DNA from: Acanthosepion esculentum
Taxonomy: Eukaryota > Mollusca > Cephalopoda > Sepiida > Sepiidae
Reading direction: 5' to 3'
NCBI GenBank assembly: GCA_964036315.1
Contig: OZ038496.1
Location: forward strand, 21,214,685-21,278,684
DNA: 64,000 bases
Shown here: positions 30,820 through 42,649 of the stretch, one piece after another
How the letters are laid out: each line of letters opens with the position of its first letter
Position numbering within the stretch: position 1 is the stretch's first letter
Program-made: the position numbers and the translations under genes
Notes under the pieces: generated by a model
Database searches by the model: none
Seen by the model: the letters and a program-made list of their open reading frames with translations, nothing else
What the model was told of the DNA's origin: nothing

Positions 30820-33800
30820 TACATTTACTCAAATGCATTTACATATATCAAAGTACATATTATGTGTAATGATTTTTGTGCCAGGTTCAAATTGCTATTA
30901 GCTCCTTCTATCTTGGAGATAACAAAAATCTCAGCATGTCTTCATGTGCCCTGATTTTTCAAAAAAAGAACTCAAAATGTCTGATTTGGGCCTACAAGCA
31001 TCAACCATTTCTCTTATCTTCACACACCTCCTCAACCCACCCCCAACTCTTTCTTCCCCTCCCCTCCAGCTTTCACTATCTCTACTATTCATTCTTTCAT
31101 CTTAACCACTTCAGTGCCAGGTACAAGTCCTCTGCTATGTGCTGATGACAGGTGCATATTGACTCACCTTTATTTAAACCAATATTTACTGTCAGTTTTT
31201 ATTTCTTTAGTTTTTCTTTCAACATTTTTATTCCTATTCATTCTTATTCTTTATTTGTAACCGCATTTCATCTTAGGAACTTTACAATTAAATTGCCATT
31301 GAAAAACTTTTTTATTAACTGTAAGTTTTAAAGAAGTCGCATTACATCAATTTTGTTTGCTATGTTTCAATTTGAAAAGGAAATAGCATATCAGAAAATT
31401 GTATTTATATTCAAAAATTAAAATTAATATCCAATTATGTTTAAATCAATTTTGTTATTCAGCCTGTGTAGAATAAAAAATAGTAAAATTTTATATTTTA
31501 TATGAACCATATTTTCTTCTGTAAATTATTTTATTAGTTCTTATATTATTTCTTATTTTTTAACTCAATTCTTAATTCTAATGCTTGAACATTTTTCTGG
31601 AATGGTTTATTCCATATCACCAGATATTTTTCAAAAATGTCTCTTCACTGACACGCTATGATGGTTAATGGGGGAAAAGAGGTAGGGAGTGAACATTTGG
31701 ACAAAACCATTCTCTCAATCAAGCAGTAACAGCTAAGTTGTTACACTTAATGTCAACCTCAAGATCATCCAGTCATCCTATTATCATCTTGCTTGTGCCT
31801 CCATCATACTCTGTTATTACCACAGATAAATTTGTTTTGATTTTAAGGAGAGATGGAAGAAAAAGATATATCCAAAATGCTATTTGATTTTAGTGAGAAA
31901 AACACCTACATAAGAAAAGGGAAGACAGAGGAGGTGATAATTCTTTCATGCATTTAATGTCTGCTTCAGTGAAATGGAAAACCTTGTCAGTTTTCAATCT
32001 TTTCATTTGTACCCTCTTACTTCTTTAAATAATGACCTGCATTCATACTTATGATTGTTATTGTAATATTTTGTTAAAGTTGTTAAGTTCAAATACTTAA
32101 CAATGCAATAAGGTGCGTTCCATAGTTATTTCATAGTTGAAAAACTTGTAAGGAGCTTATTCCATCATTAACTTAAGAATTAAGATTCATCAGAAATTTC
32201 AAAGAAAACCATAAAATTTACACAGTTACTGCTACTTATCTTTAATTGTAATAGAAGAAAATACCCCTTATAAATACATTAAACAACCACTGAAATATTT
32301 AATCATAATTTATATCACTGATAATTATTCATGTCCTTTAGAAAAACTAAAAACATATTCGAACAAAATTTTACTATTGCTCCTGTTCTCTTAATCTGTC
32401 AATCTTTACAACAATGATGTTACTGCTATTAGCAGCATGTCCAACAGATAAAGAAAATGATCAACTATTTTATTAGTTTACATTTATAATTACTTACTTG
32501 GATTGATCAATACAATGATTGATTAAAACAGTCATGGGAAAAATGCAGCCCGTTTGTCTTTCTCAATGGCACACCTAATTTCATAAGGAAAATAACACTT
32601 TGTTGCATTTCAGTTTCACTTGTTTTATTCACACTTGTTCACTCACACTTTCTCATACATATTCACATACATAAACAATGATGAAGTGCAATGTTTTTTG
32701 TATTTTGTAACTTTTGTGTTGAAGGTAACATTTTTATCATTTCAAACAATTGGCAATTTTCACTAAGGAAGATCATAAGTGTAACCATCTTTTGCTTTAG
32801 AAACAGGAAACATTCATAATAGATATTTTTTTTTTGTTTTCAAATGAATAAATTAGAAACAAATCACACACAGCAGCATGTTTTAATCACACTGTCATCA
32901 GTGATAATATACTAAGACTTCAATTTTTTAATTATAGAAAACTCTTTTTTCCAAAGAAAAAGAAATCAGCTTTCCCCATTTTTATACATACGGTCTTCAG
33001 TCATTTTCACGACTGAAGCATTTTCAGCAAAAACTTGCCTTGAATCTTTTTAATTGTGCAACCCACCTTATGATGAGTCATATCATATGTGGCCAACAAA
33101 TCAGAGAAGGTTACCCTAGCCTGGTTTAAAAGAACAGAAGAAACAAGTCATGAACAGGAGATGGAAATAGACATCCAAGGATTTTACTTTTTTCATATTT
33201 TATAAGTATTTGTACTGATTTTGAATCTCTTATCCTATCTTGAATATCTAATAAGACTGGCCTCAGTTTTGGTTACTGTTTTGTGCTTCATTTAATACAA
33301 TAAATAAAAAATTCTGTCCCAAGATACAAATAGCTTTAACAGTAGAAATAGTTTATCATAAGGGTGATCTGAGCATCATTCCTGTCACACTCCCTTCCTA
33401 TATCCTGTCACGCCTTTCAAGAGGCAAGACGTTTACAAGATCAAAATGATTGATAACAAGCAGTAAGTACACCAGGCTCCGTCATAATCCTTGACAAGTC
33501 TTTATTTACCAGATGTGATCTGAACTCCATCTCTGGAGTATATTTATATAGACAAGACTTTAGGGAATCATGCCTTTCCCCAGAGTGTTCAACCTATTAG
33601 AACTAGTTCTATTGCCTGATATCCTATATTTATTTGATCATTTCATATCCTGAGCAGTCAACAAAAGAGCTCAGTGGAACTCTGATCTGCAATACCAGAG
33701 GTTCATAATATTTATTTTTACAAGCTATGTTAGAAGAAAAGAAACCTTAGACCTCTTCTATTATGCAGTCTATAACATATAAAACTCATAAATCTAAATA

Positions 33801-33830
33801 ATATTAAGAAGGAGCTGTTTGGGTTGTCTT
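30820..33830. other. Unannotated intronic stretch of about 3 kb
   Basis: A pyrimidine-rich segment lies at about 31015-31090. A weak SINE-like piece ('atcatgcctttccccagag') is near 33570. No exon, promoter or clear transposon was recognised. Confidence 0.45.
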
Positions 33831-33834
33831 TGAT

Positions 33835-34090
33835 CAAATTCTGATCCTTCTACTTACAATGTCCCTTCTGTACATAGGCGATCATGGTTATCCACAACTT
33901 CCTATCTTTTGTAGCTCTTAGCAATGTTTGTCTTTTTACTATCTCTCCCAGTCTCTGTTCTGCCATCCATTTACACAAGACGTTTAGGTAGGTTACTCTC
34001 TGTTTCCCTTCAGTATGTTCTGGGAGTGTCAAATTCTCCAAGCCCTTTTTCCTCATCGTGTTCCAGAAATTTTAACTATGTCTTTCTGAT
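33835..34090 (-). pseudogene. RTE-like LINE 3' end
   Basis: The - strand frame at 33850-34056 contains 'KGLENLTLPEHTEGKQRVTY', 'LNVLCKWMAEQRLGEIVKRQ' and 'TLLRATKDRKLWITMIAYVQ'. It is the C-terminus of the same LINE type as 61430-62460 and 46735-47165. It is 5'-truncated and close to the family end 'KGH'. Confidence 0.75.
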
Positions 34091-34175
34091 TCTACAGAAA
34101 AGTTTTTACCCAAGAGAAATAAACTACATCCAATTTCAAAATTTAATTATGTAATCCCTTCTCGACATAAATAAA

Positions 34176-35321
34176 CAGTATTTGGAACTAGTATAGAGTA
34201 GGTCCTCCATTTGCTAGTTTCAGTGCTTGTATTCGATTTTTTATGGATTTGAGTTATCAACAATCATCTGAGCCATATTTTGCCACTTCTTTAGCAATGT
34301 TTCTTTAAGGGTTACCACTGACATGATTTTGGTTGCATGCTCTTGAAGATTTCAGTGAAGGTGTTCCGAAGCGTGCTCTAATAGATTCATGTCACGACTT
34401 TGGGCTACTCATAGCAGTGACTTGATTCCTTCCAGACCTTTGCTACTTTGCTTATATGACATGGCGCTCCATTTTCTTTAAAACAGTAGACATTCCTGTC
34501 GATCTAATTGGTTTCAAATAGTGTGAGTATTCCTTTCTCTAATATTTGACAGTATTTTGGACCATTCAACTGCTCATCAACAAGAATCAGCTCAGATTTC
34601 CCTCCAAACCAGACAGCACCCCACACCATTACTCCAATCCCTTCATATTTCATAGTCACCTGCAGACATTCAGTGTTCCTAGTTGCATTCTCATTTCACC
34701 AAACATAAAGCTGTCTCAAATTTGAATATTGGCAGAATTTACTTTCATCTGTCCAAATTACAGACTGCCAAAATTCATAATCTTTGCTCTCGAATTCTCT
34801 CACCCAGTCCATATGCCTGTTCCTGTTAACACCTGAAATCAAGGGCTTCTTTCTTGCAACTCTTCTTTGATAACCTAGCTTTTTTCAGAGTCTTTCTCAC
34901 CGCATATGGCGACATCTTTGACGCTCTGATGACAGTTTCTGATGATTTCCCTCTTCAGCGCCCTTTTTGTTTGCTCAGACATGATGCTTGGTTTTCCTAA
35001 ACATTGTTCCACACAACAATGACCTTCTTCATTAAATTTCTTGACAATATTGTTAACCCTTTGATGATTAACCTGCAAAAAACCTAGCAATTTCTCTATT
35101 TGACTTGCCAGACTGATGCTATCCTATTATTTGTCCTCATTGAAATTCACCAATTTCCTTACTTCTGCAAACTTTCATTGCAAAATATAAGTCAACTCTC
35201 GTTCATAGATGAGAGTAACTTGATACTAACACGGTACTATCTGAAAAAAAAGAAGATACATTATTACACAAGCCAAAATTGCTGTAATTAATGGTGGCTA
35301 AAAACTTATCATAGCCCACTG
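34176..35321 (-). mobile_element. Tc1-like transposon, about 1.15 kb, inactive
   Basis: The outer bases 'cagtatttgg' at 34176 and '...cccactg' at 35321 are short inverse ends starting CAG. The - strand between them carries a broken transposase in the right size range for a Tc1-like element. Extended terminal repeats were not traced, so the ends are approximate. Confidence 0.65.
34205..35110 (-). pseudogene. Tc1-like transposase pseudogene
   Basis: Order on the - strand: an N-terminal helix-turn-helix ('VNHQRVNNIVKKFNEEGH'), a second DNA-binding part, 'SGVNRNRHMDWVREFES', then 'WTDESKF' with the first catalytic Asp. Next comes 'KENGAPCHISK', where family members have Q-D-x-A-P-C-H, so the second Asp is replaced by Asn. 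Last is 'DMNLLEHA', with the final acidic residue apparently kept. Several frameshifts and stops break the frame, and only the first 71 codons are open in one piece. It cannot encode an active enzyme. Confidence 0.75.
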
Positions 35322-35334
35322 TAAATATAAGTAT

Positions 35335-35510
35335 CTTTTTCTTCCCATATTTTTTAAACTTCCTCATTGCTCATATGCTCCATTCATGATATTCTCAGCA
35401 TTCTTCTATATAATAGTAAAGACTTAAAACATCTAAAGTCTCTTATTCACCGGTGAGGACATTATCCAACATTCACAGCTATTTAAAAGGATAGATTTTT
35501 TTTTTTTAAT
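35335..35510 (-). pseudogene. RTE-like LINE fragment
   Basis: 'cttcctcattgctcatatgctccattcatgatattctcagcattcttct' and 'gaggacattatccaacattcac' are the inverse of the LINE segment also found at 27720, 46750 and 61990. Confidence 0.6.
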
Positions 35511-35514
35511 TCTG

Positions 35515-36475
35515 TTATCATTATGATAAAAATTTTACTTCCTTTATTAATCCTTTCAAGGCTATATAACAAAAAAGACGATTGTGTCATGATCCATTTA
35601 AAAATGTCTCCTGGAATTTAGTTGTCCAATATATTGAAATGAAACATAAAACTACAAATTATATTTTTTCTTACTGTATACACTTCCATATAACAATGAT
35701 AAATCTATAATATGAAAACATAATGGCAGTTTATTCACCCTTTTGATGAAAAACATGGACCTAACAGATAACTTGCATGTCCTTTGTCATGTAATGCATA
35801 CTAATTTCTGTGTGAGGTTCAAACTTTGGTGATGTCATTGTCTGTAGTTGTAAAAGCCGGAAAAACAATCTTTTTTACTTCATTGTTCATGGCACATTGA
35901 TAACAGGACAAGGATAAAGAGGTATGGTAAAGAGGCAAAAGATTAAGCAAGAAAAAACAGGAAATAGTGGAGAGCCATGATTGCCCATAGATAATCTAGG
36001 ACATATATATTCCAGAAGTCTCAAAAAAGCTTAAAAACTTTGTTCATTGTAAAAACTTTCTCAACTTTTTAATTAACACAAAAATTAAAAACATGGATAA
36101 CTATAAAATTAAATAAATAATTAATTCACTATTGTAGCATACCTACAAACAATAATCGGTATGTCCCCAGTCAAATAAATACAGTAGTAAATACTGTATG
36201 TTGGTCTAGAATTGGAGATTCATTGTGGAATTCACTTGACTCAATTCTAGCAGTTGACTATTTCTTCTACGTTCTATCTTATATGTGTTGTTCTTGTCCT
36301 AAGTATTCTCGTTCATTACAAACCTTCATTTGATTATTCTATTCAGTAACCTTCCCTAGGTTACAACATTTACCATGAATGTAATGGTAACTCGATCTTA
36401 GTGAGCAACTAATTTGTATCAAGACAAGTTTACCTATGCTGTCAAAATATTATAGCATATTGATATTTTCATTTT
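35515..36475. other. Mostly unannotated
   Basis: 'gtggagagccatgattgccc' at about 35968 (+) resembles the RTE-like LINE tail. No other signal was recognised. Confidence 0.4.
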
Positions 36476-36479
36476 TTAC

Positions 36480-36790
36480 TATTATTAAGTTTTAAGACTT
36501 TATCATCATCATTATCATTATTACTATTATTATTAGAAAGTTTTAAATCTTTATAATTATTAGGTTTATTCCTTTATTATTATTATTATTTGATTTGATA
36601 TCCTCTCCAGTTCTTAAATGTTTTTCCAAGCAGTGCTGCCACCTGCACATCCAAATGTCAGGTATCTCCAAGGCAACCAGCCTAGCAGAAAGATTCCCAT
36701 AAATATTATGATTATTATCAGAAGGTTTTAAATCATTATTATTATGATGATTGTAATGTTTTAAATCCTTACTATTATCATATTATAATT
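36480..36790 (-). repeat. (ATT)n microsatellites around a LINE 3' end
   Basis: ATT/ATC runs lie at 36490-36535, 36575-36590 and 36710-36785. Between them, read on the - strand, 'gcagcactgcttgg...agaactggagaggatatcaaa' precedes the (AAT)n tail. This parallels 59930-60010 and is the end of a non-LTR element like that at 22528. Confidence 0.55.
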
Positions 36791-36799
36791 CTACTTGTT

Positions 36800-37600
36800 C
36801 CTTCATTCTTTACTTAGCACATATGTTATGCCCCTGCCATTAACTCAGATAAACAATGGGTCATTCTTATTTGATTGCAAGGAAAGATGAATTGAGGAAT
36901 TATCTGAGATCTTGAGTTTCTTGAATCCATTGGCTGGACAAGAGGTGTTGCATGGAACCAAATTAACTCTAATTTTTGTGAAAATCCATGTTATTTGTCC
37001 TACTGCATCTTCTTTCAAAAGTTTTCTCCAATTTATTAATTTTCAAACTCTTCAAGCTATTTCAGATTGTTCTTTGTCCTTGGGCTCAAAATCTCCCTTT
37101 TTAAATTTCACAAACCATTCCTAAAACATGTTTACACCTACTGCATTATAACTATAAACTTCATTGATCTATGATATCAAATGTGCATTTTTAGATTCAA
37201 CCATGATTTTTAACAAAATTAAATAAAATTATGACTTTTCCACAAACAATTCATAGAGTACATATGCACAAGCAATTAAGAATTAAGTAAACTCAAAATA
37301 CACTTTTTGAATTTCCCTAACTTTATACAAAAGATGGTAATAGAAACCTTTGCATAAGCCTAATATATTTCTATACTAAACTTGTTTTCTTTTTAAAAAA
37401 TTGATAATTTAAAACTAGGCTTGCTGTTTATTTTTAGCTTACTTTAAAAGTATATTTGCTTGAATAGAATCATTAATAAAATGTTGATTCTAAGAATTTT
37501 AATTATTATCCAAAAACCCTGAAAACTGATCAGAAAAAATTCTGTCATTATCATTAAGGTCCAAAAAATGAGACTAAACAAAGTGTAGCATTACAAACAA
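36800..37600. other. Unannotated sequence
   Basis: A 70-codon frame at 36912-37124 has no recognised motif. Confidence 0.4.
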
Positions 37601-37859
37601 CTTAATATTATTAACATTTTTTAATACCTGATATGAGGGCCTGTTTTGTTTATATTCCCCCTAACTTTTCAAGAAGGGAGTTTTTTTTTATCTATTTTCA
37701 GCTCCACCCTCCCCTGAGATAAAATAGGTTAGATAAGTATCATGTGGGGTTTCTTCTTTGATTTTGAATTCAGCTTAAAAAGATATCCTGCTATTCCTTA
37801 GGACACATGTCTAGGTGATGTTAGCTGTGTGGGAGGGATAAGCTTTTTCTATATACTAA

Positions 37860-37960
37860 AGGTGATGTCATTTATGTTTAACCTCCACCCTGAACACCCT
37901 CAGGATGGGTATAAATAATATGGCCCCAAGACCCTTACCCTGGCTCTGTTTTAGTATTTT
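37860..37960 (+). promoter_or_regulatory. Possible TATA-type promoter
   Basis: 'ggtgatgtcatttat' (CRE-like) is followed about 45 bases later by 'gggtataaataat', a good TATA match, in a locally GC-richer setting ('ctccaccctgaacaccctc'). No known gene starts downstream, so it may be a retroelement promoter or chance. Confidence 0.2.
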
Positions 37961-38749
37961 CCCCCTTATCAGAATACTGTTCTTCCACTATTTCTTATAT
38001 ATTTTTTTAGCTTTTAATGTCTTTTTGCACTTTTTTTGTTTTCTTACTTCATATCTTTATCGGATATCCTCCCTACTTTCATTTTCATATCCTCCAAGGT
38101 TTTTATCTTTCTTCCTTCCGTCATCTGAATATTCTTAGCGCATTATAGATACTCTAAAAATTTACTTTTTAATCACAACCTGAAGAAGGGTGTTGGTATG
38201 GGTGTGCTCACCTCCTTTCTTGTGGAACCAGTGTAGTACCTGTGTGTGTATGCATGTGAGGAAGCGTAAAAATGGCAGAGGTCGGGTTGAAGGGAGGAAG
38301 ATATTTCTATAAGCGACCTGTAGCTTTTCTCAAACTCGCTTTATCACTGTTCTTCACCTCTTCTTTTTCTTTCCCCCCCTCTTCCTGCCTTTTCACACTC
38401 TATCTTTTTCAAACAGTTCCAGTTTCACTTGCATGCTTCCATGAAAATGCCCTCTCCCTCCAAATCTAGGTATCTAGAGCAGAAGATAAATCTAAAAGTA
38501 AAAGATCCGACCAAAACAACACCCCTACTCCCCGTCAGGGTTGGAGGTGTTATAGTTTGGAATTCTGTTTGAGTTGGGGTGGGGGTGTACTCACATGGCT
38601 TTTTATTGGCCTTAGTTTTCTTATATTTACTTTTTAATCTTTTACACTGCCGTGTAAAGAGTAGTAAAAGTTGTATCACAGAAATATAGAATGTTATCTT
38701 AAAATTGGATAGATTAGGAAAGAAAAGAAAAAAAAGAAGAAAAAGTCAA

Positions 38750-39400
38750 TCTTTTTTTCTTACGCACAGTTTCGCGCCCGACTCCAAACATTCATTCCTT
38801 GTAGCCATTCCCAGCAGGTTTTCTAAAAAACTTACCTACGACTTACTCAACAACAACAGAGACAATATTGTTTTACGTGTACAACACTGCCATTTCTGTC
38901 ATAACACGTACATGTTTTTTCATCAATAAGTGCTGAGCCGTGTTATTTTGGACATTAATTGTCATTGCCAGTAAGTTAAATAGATAGAAAAGGCTACGAA
39001 GCAACCTATCACCGCAAACAAAGGCGTTACACGCACGTACCTGCATGTGTTACAGGAATTGACACCTTTTTTTTATTTACTTTAATCACTGGCGGTGATA
39101 GCATTTTCTTCTTCTCCATCACTGAAAAAAAGAAAAAAAAAATGATTCTGCACCCAAAGGTTGCGAATAGCACTGGCGGTCTGGCCGAACGAAATAATTA
39201 CGCAATGCCGGATACACCGTTCCTGGGCAAAAGAAAAAAAGGGTTGAATCTTGAAAAAGCGAACAGCCTGGATACAATGGATTTTCAAACATGTTATGAG
39301 TATGGCACTGTGTGGAATTCAGCATATCACAAGGCAAGTTTTTGATTCTGTTTATGTACCTGATGACACGGATTTATAATCCTATTTCTCACTTTGTTTT
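38750..39400. other. CpG-rich island with open frames on both strands
   Basis: CpG dinucleotides are frequent here ('ttcgcgcccgac', 'ggccgaacgaaataattacg') while almost absent elsewhere. On + a 67-codon frame starts at 39142 ('MILHPKVANSTGGLAERNNY') and meets a GC-type donor 'aaggcaagt' at about 39332. On - a strong pyrimidine tract and acceptor ('ttctttttttcag') precede a short acidic ending 'DGEEENAITASD' with stop near 39082. Neither is a known protein. It could be an alternative promoter/exon or a young, unmethylated transposon insertion. Confidence 0.3.
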
Positions 39401-39849
39401 CGTTTTTTGTTGTTTGTTTGTTTTTTTCCCCAGAAACAAATTGTCTACATTGTAAAATAAGTGGTCATTCCTCCCTACCCCATCTATTTTACTGTCCACA
39501 TACATGGTAATAATGTTTGGACTTTGATTGTTATCATTGATTGTGAAAACGATGCGATGCTCTTTTGCATTCAGTGTCTGTATTTTTTTAGCACTGCGGT
39601 GCGAAGGGACTACGTTTTTTTTGTTTATTTTTATCTAAATTACGTTACATGGAAAATAATTCAAATTTTATTAATATTTGAATTGTAAAAAAGAGTAATT
39701 TAAAAAATGAATTGTAAAATCGTACAAAGTGTTTTTGTGCGTGTAGAGAGGAATAATATCAAAATTGTAATTTACAGTGTTTATATTCGTGTCTAATGCG
39801 AGTTTGTATGATTGTTTTGTTTTTTTACGCAAAAAATGAGGGGTAGCAC

Positions 39850-40020
39850 TATACACAAGTAATTTTTTGAAGAGGTTTAAAAACCATGCATTTTCGGTGA
39901 CCGGTTACACTACACAGGTAATTTGTTTCTGGAGTGGTTAAAAAATTAATGCAAACTGAGTCAGGGCTCGTACTATACATAAAGTCGACTTATACGCTAC
40001 GGTATATGAAGGATTATTGA
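39850..40020. mobile_element. Probable end of a pogo-like DNA transposon
   Basis: 'cagggctcgtactatacata' followed by 'gtcgacttatacgctacggt' resembles the '...tataagtcga...' termini of pogo/Tigger-like elements. The partner end was not located. CpG content is high, which suggests a young copy or a retained island. Confidence 0.35.
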
Positions 40021-40255
40021 TTTATGTGTAAATTGTGTGTGTAGAGAACATGTCCCTCCTCCTACGGAATCTATGTCTATATTTCTAAAGAAAAAAAATG
40101 AATTTTAGTTTTTAAATGACATACTTCAAACTGGAGACGCTTCCTTTTATTATTTTTTAAAACAGTATTTATTTTGTCTACCTCGAGAAAACTTCGTGTC
40201 GAAAAGGATAATACCTTTTCTCGGCTGGTAGATGAAATTAATATTGCTTAAAATA

Positions 40256-40315
40256 AAATGTAGCTTCAAATACAGGTATCCACTAAAAATAAAGTTTGAC
40301 GTAATAAATAAAATG
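40256..40315. repeat. Solo end of the 'gtttgaagtaataa' MITE family
   Basis: 'cttcaaatacaggtatccactaaaaataaagtttgacgtaataa' matches the right half of the foldback at 53886-54006 and the ends at 58090-58292. Confidence 0.5.
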
Positions 40316-40551
40316 TTTAAAATGGTTGAAATATATGTTTAAAATTTGTTGTTTATAGCCGAAAAGTGATCTGTATGAGAAATAGATTACTACATGTTGA
40401 TTGCCACTTTCATGTTGCGGTGCAATCTTCAGACCTAGGTCTTGAGAGAGTGAATTGAAGTGTAAAACAGAGAGTCACCATACAGTGTTGATTCCTATGT
40501 CCACACTATCTGTACACACAAAACGGACCTTTGAAAGTGTAATTTTTTTCT

Positions 40552-41150
40552 TAATCATTTCACCCCAAGCAAAGTGATAATGCCACTAAGACATAGAGGT
40601 TGCACGGAGTGAAAGAGAATGAGAAGACTTTGGTGAAAAGAAGTGAGGAAAGGACAATAAAGGAACAGGGTTCAGGAAGACAAAAGATGATGATTGACAT
40701 CGCATTTTCAACTTGGCCTTTTCCTCTGGCTCCAATAAATGTGGGTAAGGGAATGGGGATGTTGTCAGGGAAATACAAATCATGGAAGTAGAAGCTTTAA
40801 TTCAGTAACTAACAATTTATTATTCATCTGGAAAGAAATAATCAGATTAAATTCTTCAACTGGTTCTTGCATACTTAAAGTATTTTGAAGTTTGTATGTA
40901 GCAGGGAAGCAAGAAATCAGAAGGCAGTTCCACAGGTGAGAAGTGTGGGGAAAGAAACTGTCAGAATAGAAAAGACAGTTGCATCTAACTAGTGGAACAG
41001 TAAAATGATGAGACCTAGTTGCTAATCTAGTAGTACACTTAAATTCATGCAGTCAAGAAACTAAAGAAAAAAGCTTGTCAGAACAGTTGCCATAAAAATA
41101 TTTGTAGAAAAGACAGAGGGAAGCCACATCACGTTAATGAGAAAGTCACT
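40552..41150 (-). pseudogene. CR1/Jockey-like LINE 3' end, interrupted by a 177-bp insertion
   Basis: The - strand reads 'HHVNVASLCLFYKYFYGNCS', 'TRLATRSHHFTVPLVRCNCL', 'FYSDSFFPHTSHLWNC' and 'FPATYKLQN', the usual last block of CR1/Jockey-type polyproteins. The 3'UTR ends with the inverse of 'caccccaagcaaag'. Between the coding end and the UTR sits 40705-40881, which is repeated almost identically at 42184-42360 and is absent from sister copies at 46.2, 51.3 and 62.6 kb. Confidence 0.7.
40705..40881. repeat. 177-bp duplicated segment, copy 1
   Basis: It differs from 42184-42360 at only two of 177 positions that I can see ('ggctcc' against 'ggcacc' and 'atggaagt' against 'atgggagt'). It lies inside a LINE 3'UTR. 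'atttt' occurs on both sides and could be a short target duplication. No inverted ends or poly-A were noted. Confidence 0.85.
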
Positions 41151-41454
41151 GATTTATTTAAGTATAAGAAATGTTCTGGGAACACCTGAAATATGATTGC
41201 AATGAAAGTGTTCATCAAATATTTTATCTGTTTCACTCTGCTTTTAATTATAAAATAAATATGTCTTTATATGTCTACCATGTTTTATGGTCTTATGTGA
41301 ATATTTTCAGATTCATTCGTTCATTTATTAAGGGATTGATTCTTAGTCTTTCCTCATATTAATTAAAGAGCCAATTTCTTGATGAAACAGAATATAGCCT
41401 CAAGTAATTATTAAACATCCTACATATAATCATAATATTTTGTTAACTCCATAC

Positions 41455-41540
41455 ACATGATATCTGTCCTCCTGTATAGCAATGAATGCTGGACAATCTA
41501 CTCAAAGATGAAGAAGTTACAACAAATATAATACTTGAAA
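41455..41540 (+). repeat. RTE-like LINE fragment
   Basis: 'atgatatctgtcctcctgtatagcaatgaatgctggacaatctactcaaagatgaagaag' matches 46736-46795 and 48977-49035. It is a very short remnant. Confidence 0.6.
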
Positions 41541-41920
41541 AATGATATTTCTTTAATTTTATTTGTTCAAAGAGAGAAAATAGGTTAACTCTTCTTTTTT
41601 GTTTGTAATTTTTTGCACTTATCAGGAAGATGCTTTTTTTTATTTTCTTTATTTTTTGTGAATTTTTTAAAAATTTCTAAGGTGTAAATAAGATATATTT
41701 TAAAAAATAGCAAGATGCCTTTTAGTAGAGCATGGTGAAAGTTAACTGAAAACCTTTTTTTTCTTTCTGAAAGTTTTAATTTTTTATACTTTTATATGAA
41801 AAACATTTTTAAATATTTGATCTATCATATAATCAATTTCCTGACTATTCTATCACAGATTTTATTTATCCATCAATCTATAACCATGTACCTATGTTCT
41901 TTTCATCATTCTACCTTCCT

Positions 41921-42105
41921 TTATCTATCTATCTATCTATCTCGGCCTGTTCATTATCTATCTATCTCGGCCTGTTCATTATCTATCTATCTAGGACTGT
42001 TCATTATCTATCTATCTAGGACTGTTCATTATCTATCTATCTCGGCCTGTTCATTAACTAACTATCTATCTATGGTAGCTTGTTCATTATCAATCTATCT
42101 GGGCT
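41921..42105. repeat. 25-bp minisatellite built on (CTAT)n
   Basis: The unit 'cggcctgttcat' plus 'tatctatctatct' repeats at exactly 25 bp (41941, 41966, 41991, 42016, 42041), with a variant 'aggactgttcat' in two adjacent units and decayed units at the right end. The Tyr/Leu/Ser-rich 106-codon frame across it is an artefact. Confidence 0.85.
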
Positions 42106-42183
42106 CAACTGATTAAGATTTCAGTCTCTGTCTGCCACTCTATATTTCTTGGCAATTCTATTATAATCAATATCAACACACTC

Positions 42184-42360
42184 TTTTCAACTTGGCCTTT
42201 TCCTCTGGCACCAATAAATGTGGGTAAGGGAATGGGGATGTTGTCAGGGAAATACAAATCATGGGAGTAGAAGCTTTAATTCAGTAACTAACAATTTATT
42301 ATTCATCTGGAAAGAAATAATCAGATTAAATTCTTCAACTGGTTCTTGCATACTTAAAGT
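42184..42360. repeat. 177-bp duplicated segment, copy 2
   Basis: Nearly identical to 40705-40881. On the right it abuts the candidate - strand exon at 42374-42513. Its own function is unknown. Confidence 0.85.
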
Positions 42361-42373
42361 TATTACTTGTCAC

Positions 42374-42513
42374 CTACAATTGGAGCAATCAGATTTGAAA
42401 GAGTTGGCTCTTAATTCAGCTAAAATCTCATCACACTTTGCCAAACTTTTGCAGTCAACCAGGTATAATCCAGCACTCTTCTTTGGTGTTACTGATAGGA
42501 ATGACCAATTCTT
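42374..42513 (-). CDS. Candidate exon, unassigned protein
   Basis: On the - strand an acceptor 'gtgtaccttttag' precedes 140 open bases followed by 'gtgaca'. The peptide includes 'SVTPKKSAGLYLVDCKSLAK' and 'CDEILAELRANSFKSDCSNC', with balanced, protein-like composition unlike nearby noise. I do not recognise the family. The antisense 99-codon frame on + overlaps it. It could be a host exon, a retropseudogene piece or part of a transposon. Confidence 0.3.
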
Positions 42514-42649
42514 CTAAAAGGTACACATCACCTAAACCAGCCAATCAATACACCTTGACGATTCTCTCCTTTTTTTTCATTCTTTTCTTTTCTGTGCCCT
42601 ATACTGAATTCATACCTGATAACACAGTTGACAGGTCATTTTAAATAAT

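Noticed and set aside
41921..42105. CRISPR-like array
   Set aside because: Repeats are contiguous 25-bp units without unique spacers, in a eukaryotic intron.
41796..42116. 106-codon open frame with Leu/Ser/Tyr repeats
   Set aside because: It runs through the 25-bp (CTAT)-based minisatellite and is a by-product of the repeat.
42218..42517. 99-codon + strand open frame
   Set aside because: It begins inside the 177-bp duplicated segment and runs antisense to the more protein-like - strand candidate exon.
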